From Actinernus sp. WN-2022 (Eukaryota > Cnidaria > Anthozoa > Actiniaria > Actinernidae): a stretch of DNA of 64,000 nucleotides. The notes beneath the pieces were generated by a model. It was given only the letters and a program-made list of their open reading frames with translations, was not told the DNA's origin and ran no database searches. The stretch spans positions 82,235,537-82,299,536 of the forward strand of contig JAOWCC010001589.1 of NCBI GenBank assembly GCA_030867875.1, in the 5' to 3' direction. A program made the translations under genes and the position numbers. Shown one piece after another: positions 33,183-45,100 of this stretch (positions are counted from its first letter, which is position 1; each line of letters opens with the position of its first letter).

Positions 33183-35913
33183 AAGCGGTACGTTTCATAG
33201 CAGTTCGATGTTTGACTCTCATGTAGTCGATGATACTTATATACTAGCTTCATATGTATGTCGATTGCTCACAAAGATTTCCTCTTTCAGTTTTTCACGT
33301 TAGTTTGGACATTAGGGATTTATTCTTGGAGATTTCGTACAGTTTAGCGACCGTGTGTCGAAAGTAGAAAAGTTCGCTTGTCACGAAAGTGCGAATACTG
33401 ACAAGCGGTTTCATAGCAGCCAGTTCGATGTTCAGTGCAGACTCTCACGTAGTCGATAATATAAACTTCTATAGCTTCATCTGTACGTCGATTGCTCACA
33501 AGGCTATCGTATTTGAGTTCATGAAGTTGTTTTGCCAGCGAAGAAAGGTTTTATATAACTTTTCGTACGGTCTTTGCACTCCGGTCGGTTCATATAATTT
33601 CAGCCTCGATCGTTTCTAAGCCGTAGATATATATTTCTTCGTATCGCTGTTGAAAACTGCCATATCATTTATAATATGACTTGAAAAGTTTCCATGTGTT
33701 TCGTGAACTCTACTAACGACATCCAAACCCTCTTCGCTTCTGGTTGGAATGCCAAAAAGCTTCCAATTTCTTGCGTTTTTCGGCTGCTGTATTCAGAGTA
33801 CTCAGTGGCGGTCTTCCCCGCGGTAAGCATCACTTTGCTTTTTTGTTTTAGTTGTGTTGCAGTCTGTAACGACTAATTTTGAATAAACAAATAATTAAAA
33901 TTAAGCACATCTTACATTTCCATAAATGACCAAAGGAGGCAAGGATGAGTTAAAAAAGAACACGATTTAAAAATCGGTATTTCACCGCTCTGAGAATTTC
34001 GTTCCGGGCTAGAACATAATTAAAAAATCATCAGATTTTCACACACACGCAGTACCGTGACACAGCGCCTTTAACCCCATTTCCCCTCTGGGACAGAATT
34101 CAAATCCCTGCGCGGGCTTTTTAGAATGATGAGATTTTATCAGGTATTTCAAAAACTCATGAATAATTAATGAGCATTTTGTCCAATCAGATGAAGCAAA
34201 TCAGTCACGTGCATGCTCCTTTATACCTGATAAAATCTCATCATTCTAAAAAGCCCGGGGAGGGCTTTGTTTCGGTACCAGGGGAATATGGGGTACAAAG
34301 ATATTACAAAAGAATGCAAATTAGGATGAAGACTTTATATCAAGAATACCAATGAACATGAAATTTTATATAAAGTTTCATCCTAATTAAGAATTCACTG
34401 ATAAAGACCCAAAGATAGCAAAAAGTGCACGGAACATAAGGTACCTAGATAATAAATTTTGCACTAAATTTACTAATATCAGCAGACTACCGAGATACAC
34501 AGATAATATTTTTAAAATGAAGTTATCCAACTACCATTACTTGTTTACCGAGCCACTGTTTAGTTTAATTATTAAAACCAAACTCAAAGCCGTAAAATAA
34601 TAAAAACATGCATTAAACTTACATATTTTGTGCCGGAGCCAAAAATTTAGAGTCTGCCGTCATGTCAGTCACATCGCTTTCCAAGTCTTGAACTTTATCG
34701 AGGTAAACTACGACACCAAATCCTTCAAGTGCAGGTTATTCTTGCATTGCGAAACGCCGCTTCAAACAACATAGTATGGTAATTTCTTCATGTCCTTGAG
34801 ATATTCGTAATTGCCGGCGGTGATTACTCGAATATTTTGCATGGCGTTGTGAATACAAAGGTTCAATGGTTCATTAAGTAACCATTCCCTTGAGATGTGC
34901 GACTTTCTTTCATTGCATTCTTGAAGCGTTTTTGAAGCCGTTTAAAACACTCACAGCACGTGTTTTATCAAGTCTAAAAATTCTCTTTTAAACTTGATAA
35001 AACACTGCTGTTCGTGTTTTAAACAGTACATAAAGGAGCATGCACGTGACTGATTTGCTTGTGCTGATTGGACGAAATGCTCATTAATTATTCATGAGTT
35101 TTTGAAAGTTGTTTAATTTCCCAAGGAGCCAAGGCGAATTGAGCAGTCTTAGGAACAGGCGGACCATCATATAGGTACGCTCCTGGCAATGGGCTCCTGC
35201 TTTAACTTGATAGAATAACGGAGTTCCCAGTTGATTGTCGATATTTGATTGAATGCGCATTCTTTATACGAAACTGTGTATCTTAAACAGGAAATGCACA
35301 GTGAGCTCTACTCTTGTAGCCAATCAGACCGAGCGTTCTTACGATGCTCCCATATATAACTTATATCTTATATAAATAAGGATACGTATATGCAAATCAA
35401 AATAAAAGAAAAACGCACATCTTTGAGTTGGTTATACAATAAATCGTTATTTTGAGTGTCGGGGGGAATTGTTTTCTTCACTTATCCCTTAGTTACAATA
35501 TGCTGGCTGCCAGATGCATGTCCTTATCGCCAAGTTTACTGACATAATGAACGCCGAAGTACATGCCGGAGGCGCGAGAAGAACCTTTGGAACGTAGCGC
35601 TAGGTTCCCTGAAGTAACCGAGCGAACATTAGGAAGATCGTTAATATCTTTTCGTCTGGAATTCCGGACGCAAACATTGATTGGTCAACAGGATTACCCT
35701 TTTCTAACACCCTCGCTCATTGGCTGACAAAAATAATCTGCATCGTGATCTTCACGTTTGCAGGACATGCCGTTTATCACATCATATCATACGACTAGCA
35801 CGAGTATAATAACCTCTTTTATATATTCGCTTTCGCGCTTTCGGCGCTCTTTATACCAGTCCTGTAAACTTACAGGGTATAGTTACAATTAATCTAATTG
35901 ACATAATGATGAA
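33183..35913. other. Repeat-rich intergenic region
   Basis: Two diverged ~110-bp direct repeats lie at 33,175-33,300 and 33,390-33,510 (shared GTCGATTGCTCACAA). A palindrome at about 34,117-34,246 has ends reading GGGCTTTTTAGAATGATGAG. Its middle returns in reverse at 35,030-35,105. A TTTCATCCTAATTA segment near 34,372 recurs near 48,038. A possible decayed exon (minus) is at 34,623-34,735. No intact gene. Confidence 0.55.
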
Positions 35914-36162
35914 TCAGTGAAACTCGTAATTTTCCAATGAAATTGGTAAAGGAATCTGTCCAAGGAAATACTTTTCAAGAAACAGGTCCAGAGGTTTTAA
36001 AAGATAAAACTTGTAATGTACAATGTCATGTTCCTTGTAAAACTCGACGTCTGGCCCTCCAGTTCCTTTTGGGTAACCTCTGGTCAGCGGATACACGTCA
36101 AATACCTCAATCCCTGAGTTGCACATGAGTTTGGTTGCGAAAGTGTTGAAGAGCTCAACTCT
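35914..36162 (-). CDS. NXPE-like gene, exon 4 (catalytic Asp/His and C-terminus)
   Basis: Begins after CATTTTCTTTAG at 36,163 with RVELFNTFATKLMC. It contains IEVFDVYPLTRGYP and the EHDIVHYK motif, then ends with stop at 35,914. An AATTAATCTAAT stretch follows but no clear AATAAA close by. Confidence 0.87.
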   Translation of the reverse strand, partial: RVELFNTFATKLMCNSGIEVFDVYPLTRGYPKGTGGPDVEFYKEHDIVHYKFYLLKPLDLFLEKYFLGQIPLPISLENYEFH

Positions 36163-39100
36163 CTAAAGAAAATGAAACATAAAAATGTGATAGATAAACT
36201 GATTGCAGTACTTTAAATACAGAAAATGCATTGAAGTCGCAAATTTGAGTATCAATACACTGCATTCATAATTACGAAGCCTCTATGTAAAGGAAATGTT
36301 ATCACCGGAGAGAGCAATTGCTAGGCGTAACAATACTATGAAGTATAGTAGCTGAATTTCCAATTTTTGCCAAGTTGCTAGGCTATTAGAATTAGATAAA
36401 ATGGATAACCAGCTCCTGTAAAAAAAACTAGTGTTGGCCTGCGTCGGCGGGTAAGACGAATACTGGTATAATCAACTAAAATTCGGTTAAGGTTTGCCAA
36501 TCGCCGTGGGAAGCGAGTAGCAGCTGACATTTCGAGTGTTATCCATCCGACCGTTTCGCTCTGATGAAGAGCTAACGCTCGAGACGTCAGCTGCTACTCG
36601 CTTCCCACGGCGATTGGCATACCTTAATCGCCTTTTAGTTGATTATACCAGTGTTTTGAAATGAGATAAATCTGCTGTGAGCGTAGTTTGTGCACTGAGG
36701 GTTCCCGTAAAAAAACTAATTGCGGATTATAAAGACAATAACCTACTTTGTGGCGTTGAAATATGAACTGCAATTTGTCTTTCCACATATCTGTTCCTCG
36801 AAACTCACAGTTTCCTCGAGCGGCATTATCGGAAACAGCTCGATTCTCGGAACAGATATTAAAATATCCTGGTACAAATATCAATGATTATAACCCATCA
36901 AATATTTGCTCTCGCGCGTGTGATTGATTGAATGCGTCACGTGACCCAACATTTTCTCTCCGCGAGCGGGAAATTTATAAAGGTTATTGACCAAATGTGA
37001 GGTCAAGATGGGGGGATAATGGTAGAGTTCATTTTTGCGTGCTTATGACCGATATGAAGTCGAGGTTCATAAAGACGCAAAAAATGAAAGAGGCCAATAT
37101 TCCCCCATCTTGACCAAACAAGCTTGGTCAATAAGTTTATTATTATATGGCGAAAATAAATAAAATGTGATTGCTAAAACCACTTTAGACGCACGCGCCG
37201 AATAGAAATCAAGCTAAAATTAGACTCGACTACTTTCACTTGAAGTTCAACCTCGCAATTTGTTTTCCGACATCAAAAATGCATTTTTAGGGATGAAAAC
37301 TGATCTGAATATTTTTCAGATTACTCAGAGTATCAATGATAAATTTACATTTACCAGGAACCCAAATTCATTATCTAGAGACAAAAATGTGCATATTTTG
37401 GAAGATTTGAATTAAACTGGAGCTGTAGAAGAATACGAACAAACTTGTAAGTATTAATTAGTAATACTCTTAATTTATAAGCAAATTACCAAATGTGAAT
37501 GCTGAATTTCTCAGCCCATACAATAAAAAAGCTGCTTTCTTTGATGAAATTGTGTGACTGTTAAGTTTACTCGTTTCCGTAATAATTTTCTATGTATATA
37601 TTTCTTCGTGTTTTAGAAGTCATAGCCATTTCAGCTTCTGTTTATTTGACAGCTATAGTTATCAATCTATCTCCACTAATCCAGCTTCGCCTTTTTCAGT
37701 CGTTTTTCATCGATTTATCGAACTTGCGAGAGTCACTCAGTAGCTCCAAAGTTAAATTTTAGCTGAAAAACGGAAAAGCAGAAAGATATCTTAAATTAAC
37801 ATTTGCGTTCGTATGACAAATTGTTTAGTTTCTTTCAAAATGTACGGGTTTTATCGCTATTTGTTTAGGAAGAGCTGCGAGCGAATTTGGAAAATCAGTC
37901 ATCTTGCCCGCTCCGCCACTGAGCTGCCAAATAAATATTTGAAGGATGATAACAACAATAACCTACATTGCGGCGTCGAAATATACCCTGAGTTTGTTCT
38001 TGGACATTATCTGATCCCGGCGAAGCTTCCCGAGAGCGAAGCTGTTCTCTTCTCGGATCAGATAATTTCCGCGGACGAAATATCAGGCGGCATATATCGA
38101 CGCCACAAATAGGTTATTATATGTATATTTCAACGCCACAAGTAGGTTATTGTTTATCTAGCCTGCATAAATTAAAATGAGCTGTTTCTGTATACAGCCG
38201 GGTTAAGAACTCGATGAAACCATAGTTAATAGAGGGGAATGGTTAGGAAACTCGACAAACTTCAAAGGGGCTAACAAAGGCGCTGCGATTTATGTTGGAA
38301 GGGGGTAAAACAAAAGATTGTGCACGGTCATAGCTCATTAGCGTTCCCTGAATGACTGAACGCACACGTTTCTATTGGCTGATTGATTAACATATTATAA
38401 TTTCTATTGTGTTTTGTGCACGGTCATGGTGACGGTTAAAAAAAGCGAGCAAAGACCTAGTATAACAAAGAAAGTCACTAGGTTTCATGTCCATCCTCTA
38501 TTAACTACGATGAAACTATTTTTTCTAATGATAATACGTTATTATTGAGCAAACTAATTTCGCGAGCTATGATTGGTCAATGTGCCGTCCATCTTCCCGT
38601 ACGGTCCTTTCGCCCACTTCCGATCTCAAAGAAAATAAAGCCAAATAAGCATCTTATTCACCCGATTTGCGCGGTACGTACCGTAAGTTATGGATTCTCG
38701 TTTTTCTACCTTTTTATGGTCCGCGCGCTTCGTACTTGGGCTAGACAAAATGGGAGCAACGCGGTCAATAACTTACGGTACGGACTTGGTTAATATATAA
38801 GGTTTTAAAATTGCCCCAAAATGTTTTATTAGCACTACGAGTAACGTCCAATATAAGCATCTCTGCCACAATAGCCCAGTTTCGTATTCGAAAATTACCG
38901 CTGAATGCAATGACTACAGACGCATGTACGCAGGGTTAGCCTCATTCTGAAGTTAAACATTCTTAAATGCCAGCGAGAAGGTGCAAAACGCGAAACTACA
39001 ACAATACATAGAGTTGTGAATAGCCCACCTTCTCGCTGGTATTTACGAATGGTTAACTTCAGAATGAGGCTAACCCTGCGTAGATGCGTCTATAGTCATT

Positions 39101-42100
39101 GCATTCAGCGGTAATTTTCGAATACGAAACTGGGCTATTGATCCGTTAAAACTGTGCCTCACTTAAAATTTCATGAGCGTTGTGTGATCCTGTGTAACCA
39201 AAAGTTTATAATATGTACATTATGGGGTATGTACATTATGGGCTTGTACTCTGATAGGTTAATATATATAAATATATATATATATCAGTTATATTTAACT
39301 GAGATCTTACCGGTAAATTAAGGAATCTTTTCCTGTCACTGAATAAAAGTGAGTCTGTATCCTTCTCTTTACTTATTGCAGCCGTTGTCTTCCATATAAT
39401 TCTGGCCTTTATCTGTCCATGACCGCGCTTCGTTCGACCAGCTCTTACAGCTTCAACTACACCTTTTAACAACTCCTTATAGGAAGTGAAATTCGTATCT
39501 TGTAGATAGTGAAGTCCAAGATTTAGGATAAAAACACTCTTTTCGTCCATTTCTGGCTTTTCGAGCTGCTTTTTGATGTCCTGGATGATTCTGTCCGGGT
39601 CGAAGTCCAGATCGTCCCATGGAGGCATCTCGTTTTCGTATGGGTAAACCCACATCTTACGAACAACACAGGATTTGAAGATCCTGGAGCAGAGCAGAGA
39701 GTTTTCAATGGACTTGTGCATCCTAGCAGCTTGAGAATCACCGTAAATCATAAGAGTACTGTACTCTGGGGAACTGGTAAGAGTTGCTCCAGATTTGCTG
39801 GTTTTATGTTTTCGAGCTGAAATTGAATACAAATTTAAAAATACTTCGCCATGATGTTCTCAACGTTAGGTATCTTATTTGGCGTAATTTCTAAAGTTAT
39901 ATTTTTATGTGCTTTCACGTCTAATGTTTAACCAGAGAGGTAATCGAAATGAACTAGCCTTGTGCCCAGGCTTTACGCGTGGCTGATTGTGACGTCACTA
40001 CTTCGGTTTAGCGGCAAGCGTAATCTCTTCGTTGAATTAACAACTATCCTTAAATGGAAAACACGCTTGAAACAACTGTTAATGCTAATTCTAAGACAAA
40101 TCCTAACACAAAACCCAACCCTAACCATCGGACGAGTTCACTGGTAAACGATGGGTTCTCACTACCTAGCAAGAGCTAGGGTTCACAGGTAAACAAGAAG
40201 AGAAGGTAAACGAGAGATTTTTTGTAGCGCTCCTACCAACTCGGGCTCGCACTCGTAACCCTTTGCATGTACTGCAGTGCAGACGTCATGACCACTGCAC
40301 TAAGCCGGTCTACCGCCGTTCGGAATGTGTCAACTGTTTATCTTTAACCTTGACTGGTTTTAAGGTATCAGGAGCCCTTCAAGAGCGCTTCCCGAAAACG
40401 TTTAATTGCGCGCGTTAAATTCAAGAAAACTCCTACAAAGTATATATTTTCTGAAAGCTAAATAAACATAGATTGCAGAAAACAGCTTGATTTTTCTTAT
40501 TTTTAAATACTCTTTTATTTATTGGGATTTTAATCCAATTTCACCATACCTTCTGGCTTAGGGTTAGACACATTATGCCGGCATAATTTTGGGCATAATG
40601 CTATAGTCAAAGCATCAAGCATAATGCTGGCATAATAGGTATTTTTTTATAATAATGCAACAAAATTTATCTTTCATTGTTTTCAATGAAAAGTTTTATT
40701 AGAAAAATGTCACGAATTTGGTTTTCAACTGCCTTTTCTGAGTACAGTATTTAGCTCATTTCAAGGCTTGGTTACCGGTTTAGAGGCCTGGTTACCTCAT
40801 TATGCCACGTTCCTCAGGCTTGGCAGTCATCAATCCAACATGGCCGCTAGCTCAGGTCAAGTTCGATTGAACTCACTGGCTCTGAGCCAGGAGAAACCGT
40901 GACAAATGCTTTAAGTCTATTAAGAAGCCCACAAGCATCCGACCTAGCACGAAGTCGAGTAGTTGCTTCCAATAAAAGCAACAAAGAAAGCCAACGAGGG
41001 CCAGGGAAGGCGAGTCAAAAGAAGTCTACACTTCTGAAAAATGTCTCAGTAGGGACAAGAATCAGAGAATACAAAGACGAGCCCTTTCGTAAGTCTCATA
41101 ATAAGCTTTTTTGTGAGGCCTGCCGGGAAGAGGTTTTTGTGAAAGCAAGCATATACTTAAGCGCCACATCGAGTCTTCTAAGCACAAGTCAGGAAAGGAG
41201 AGGCTAGCCCAAAAGAAGATTAGCGATGTTTCAATAGTTGACGCTATGACGAAGTATGACCAAGAAGTCCACCCTAAAAGGGAAACGCTAAGTGACAATG
41301 AAAGAGTGTTCCGAGTCAAAGTTCTCAAGAATGATATTTCTCAAGGCAGGAGTGGCACTTCACAAGATGGATGATTTCCGTGAACTACTCGAAGAAGGAG
41401 GCTACCGTCTCACCTCAGCGCCCCACATGAGACAGCTAATTCCATTTGTGAAACAAGAAGAAGAAGAAATGATCAAGAGTGAGATATCTGGCACCAATGT
41501 TTCTGTGATCATTGATGGGACAACGAGACTTGGAGAAGCATGCATTGGCTATTGTGCTGAGGTTCGTCACAGCTGACTGAGAAATCAAGCAACGACTTGT
41601 ACGACTACAGTTGACAGCCAAATCTCTTAAAGGAGAGGAACTAGCGCGTGACCTTATTATGGTCCTTGCACAACAGTACAATGTTCAGCACAACAAGCTT
41701 TGCGCGGCAATGAGAGACGGTGCTGCCGTGAATGGCGCTGCCGATGAGAACTGTGAAGGTTGTTTTTCCCAAAGTGGTTGATGTTCGCTGTTTCTCCCAC
41801 GCCATAGATGGTGCAGGTGACCATTTCAACATCCCTACCCTCAAACGCTTTTTACAGCTTTGGAACAGCCTTTTTGGCCACAGTCCTGCCACTCGACTAG
41901 CTTGGAGGGAGCGCACTGGCATCTCTATGAAGTCCTACTCGCCGACACGGTGGTGGAGCTGGTGGGAGGTTGCACAACAGATAATGCAACAGTTTGCTGA
42001 GATTCTCCCTTTCGTGCAACAGAGAATACAAGAAGCTGCAAACAGGGCCGCCACCGGCAAATTGAGGCAATGTTAAACGATGCTCAATCCAAATGTTTGG

Positions 42101-45100
42101 TAAAGGTTGAACTTGCAGCAGTTGTTGATGCAGGCAAGCCTATGGTAGAGTCAACCTATATTCTGGAGGGGGATGGCGCACTGGCATGGAAATGCTATGA
42201 GCAACTCAAAGTGATCCAGAACAGCATCCACGCAGCTCATCTCCCCAACCTCACTGCTGTCTCAAGGCACATCTCTGAAGGAAATCCTGTTGTTGCCCAA
42301 CAATGTTACCAGTATGGTGTCGCAGCGGTGCAGCCCGATTGGGACTACTTCAACCAGACGGTGCTGGGAACATTACATCCCCAAGTAGAAATCTTCAAGG
42401 CTGCAAGACTATTCAGTCCACATCACATCTGTCAGTTGCGTCCTGTGGCAAATGACATCGATGCCGTGGCAGCTATCGCTTTCCTTAATGACGCCGCCGT
42501 GATAAGAAACCTCAAGAATGAGCTACCAAGATACATGGCGAAGGCAGAGGGAATTGCAGAAGAGGTTGACCCGGTCGGTTGGTGGAAGACCAATGAAGCT
42601 GAGCTACCGTTTTGGTCAGCAGCAGCTAAGCTTGTTCTCTTGCTGCAGCCATCATCAGCATCATCGGAGAGAGTCTTTTCCATCCTGGCTACAACTTTTG
42701 GTCATTTACAAGACCTCGCCCTACAAGACTACATCGAGTGTTCATTGATGCTTCAGTTTAACAAGAGATAGATGAACATTGAAAGATGTCCAGAGCGAAC
42801 CGATCAGAAAGAACTTAGAGTCAAAGACATTTCTATTTCGAGCGCTTTGAGCTCATTTGATATTGCTCATACTGTACCAGAAACATTAAAAAGTTGTGTT
42901 TGTAACCTATGGAGGTAATTTGTTTGGGCAGGGCCAAGAAAAAAGCTAAAATATAGCAAGCATCAATCGAGCATAATGCTCCGACGTGAGCATAATTTTC
43001 GGCATAATGCTATGATTTTTAGGGTGACGCTCAAAAGCATAATGCTCCAATTTTCGAGCATACCCACGATTGCTCTCATCTGACTTGATAGCTCAGTTGG
43101 TATAGAGCGCCAGACATGTAACCGGAGGTCGTTGGGTTCGAGTCCCACTTGGGTCAGAGATTTTTTCTCTTTCCCTCGTAGGGCGTGCACACTTAGCACT
43201 ACAGCTTACCACTTTATATATTACATTCTTTACACTTACTAGTGCTACGCGGCAAACATGATTCAATATCATAACTACATATACATATATAATCACCGTG
43301 ACCCCATATAACGCACCAATACCCACGATTGCTCTCATCTGACTTGATAGCTTAGTTGGTAGAGCGCCAGACATGTAACCTGGAGGTCGTTGGGTTCGAG
43401 TCTCACTTGGGTCAGAGATTTTTTCTCTTTCCCTCGTAGGGCGTGCACACTTAGCACTACAGCTTACCACTTTATATATTACATTCTTTACACTTACTAG
43501 ACAGTGCTAGCTACGCGGTAAACATGATTCAATATCATAACTACATATACATAATGTGTCTAACCCTATTATGGCTGGAGCTCCTGTCCCTCGGGAATTG
43601 GACGGAAATCCGCGCTGAAACGACCTTCATAAAGTAGAGATATTGATCTAAAAAAGGGTGTCTCAGTTTCCTGATATCTTATTCCGTCGCGAAAACATTC
43701 AACTGCAAAGATCTGGAACACCTTTTTTAGGGGTTGAAGAAAGAAACATGAAAGTATCTCAAGAACAAAAAGACGCATTAAAAACATGAGACACCCTTTT
43801 TTTTGTCAACATATTGATCTAGCTATATACCAATTTTCAATCCGATCTATTGAAATCTAGAGGGACAGAAGCTCCGAATACATGCTACAAAACTTGCATT
43901 TATAACGCCGTGAAAAATGGTTTCAAAGTTTCCTGGCATCCTACTGAGCTTAATTGACACAATTAACTTATTTGTCATTAAGAATGTCATTTTTCCAGTA
44001 TTTGATGTTGAGCAGTAGGTATAGTGAAACACGATGCCATGTTGTTCATGGATTTTGGGCGCTTCTGTGAAGGACTACGCAGACCACGATAAGTTAGCTC
44101 TTCAGTGCGATCAGTATATATCGCAGTAGACAAGTTCAATTTTAGCGTTACCATTGTCATGGTATTTCACAGAAATCATGAGTGCACAGAGAAGGCAAAG
44201 ACGAAGAAAGCGTAAAGAAACAGACCAAACCAGTACAATAGTGGTACAATAACTGTTACGGAAGATCGTGTTCGGTTTCAGTCGGTTCTTCGTCTTCGGC
44301 TATCGAAGGCGAATCTACAGCACTTTCACTCTTTCAACTTAGAATTGACTTTGCAGAATATGCAACTTCTGCCCACTGATTATCTCGGTTATAATATGAG
44401 CCAACCAAGATCGCTTTCCGTCAGCGGCGACTTTCGTTTCTTCGCGGAAGAAAACGGACATAAGCACTCCCTTATATAGCTCAATTCGTAATTTGAAGCT
44501 GCTAAACTAGATTTTAGATATGATTTTTGTGTGAAACGTAAATGAATATTTGCAACTCAACGGCTTCAAGGCGAGCTAGACGAGTGAGCGTGTTTTGTGT
44601 TTTATTTATAAAAGATTCACGTGTTTTTTCACGGTTTCCATGAGAACGCTTCACAAGTGCTAATAAGCCGATGACAGCCTGCTTTCCCGCGTCCATATTT
44701 CTTTTCGCCGTAATTTCTCGTTAAAAATGAAATGTTTCGAAATTTTATTTTCACTAAACTGTAGAATTAACTTTGAACATTCTAAAAAATCAAAAAGATT
44801 TATTTCACAAATATTATCGCATAAAGGGCTCCTGATACCTTAAGAATGTCATAAGAATAATGCCGATTATCATTATTTCAAGCGTATTTTCCATTTAAGG
44901 ATATCAAGACAAAATGAAAGGCTGATTGTACGGTACTGGGAATATATATAATTGTTACCGATAATTCAGTTACCGATAATTGTTACCGATTGATTTCCTC
45001 AGGGTACACAAGTATATGATAGTTGTTAATTCAACGGGGAGAATGTGTTGCCCGGTTAGGGCTTAATACTCCATCCGCCAGAAGGACGCAATCCCAAAAT

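Larger units (their letters stand above)
43020..43556 (+). repeat. Two tandem ~259-bp units carrying the tRNA-like heads
   Basis: Each unit runs from CCCACGATTGCTCTCATCTGA through the tRNA-like head and TTAGCACTACAGCTTACCAC to TTCAATATCATAACTACATA. It may be a tandem SINE or a local duplication. Minus frames 42963-43199 and 43093-43470 are translations of this repeat. Confidence 0.8.

Noticed and set aside
43082..43414. Two functional tRNA-Thr genes
   Set aside because: Position 33 is not U and stems are damaged; better explained as tRNA-derived repeats, though listed as tRNA-like features.
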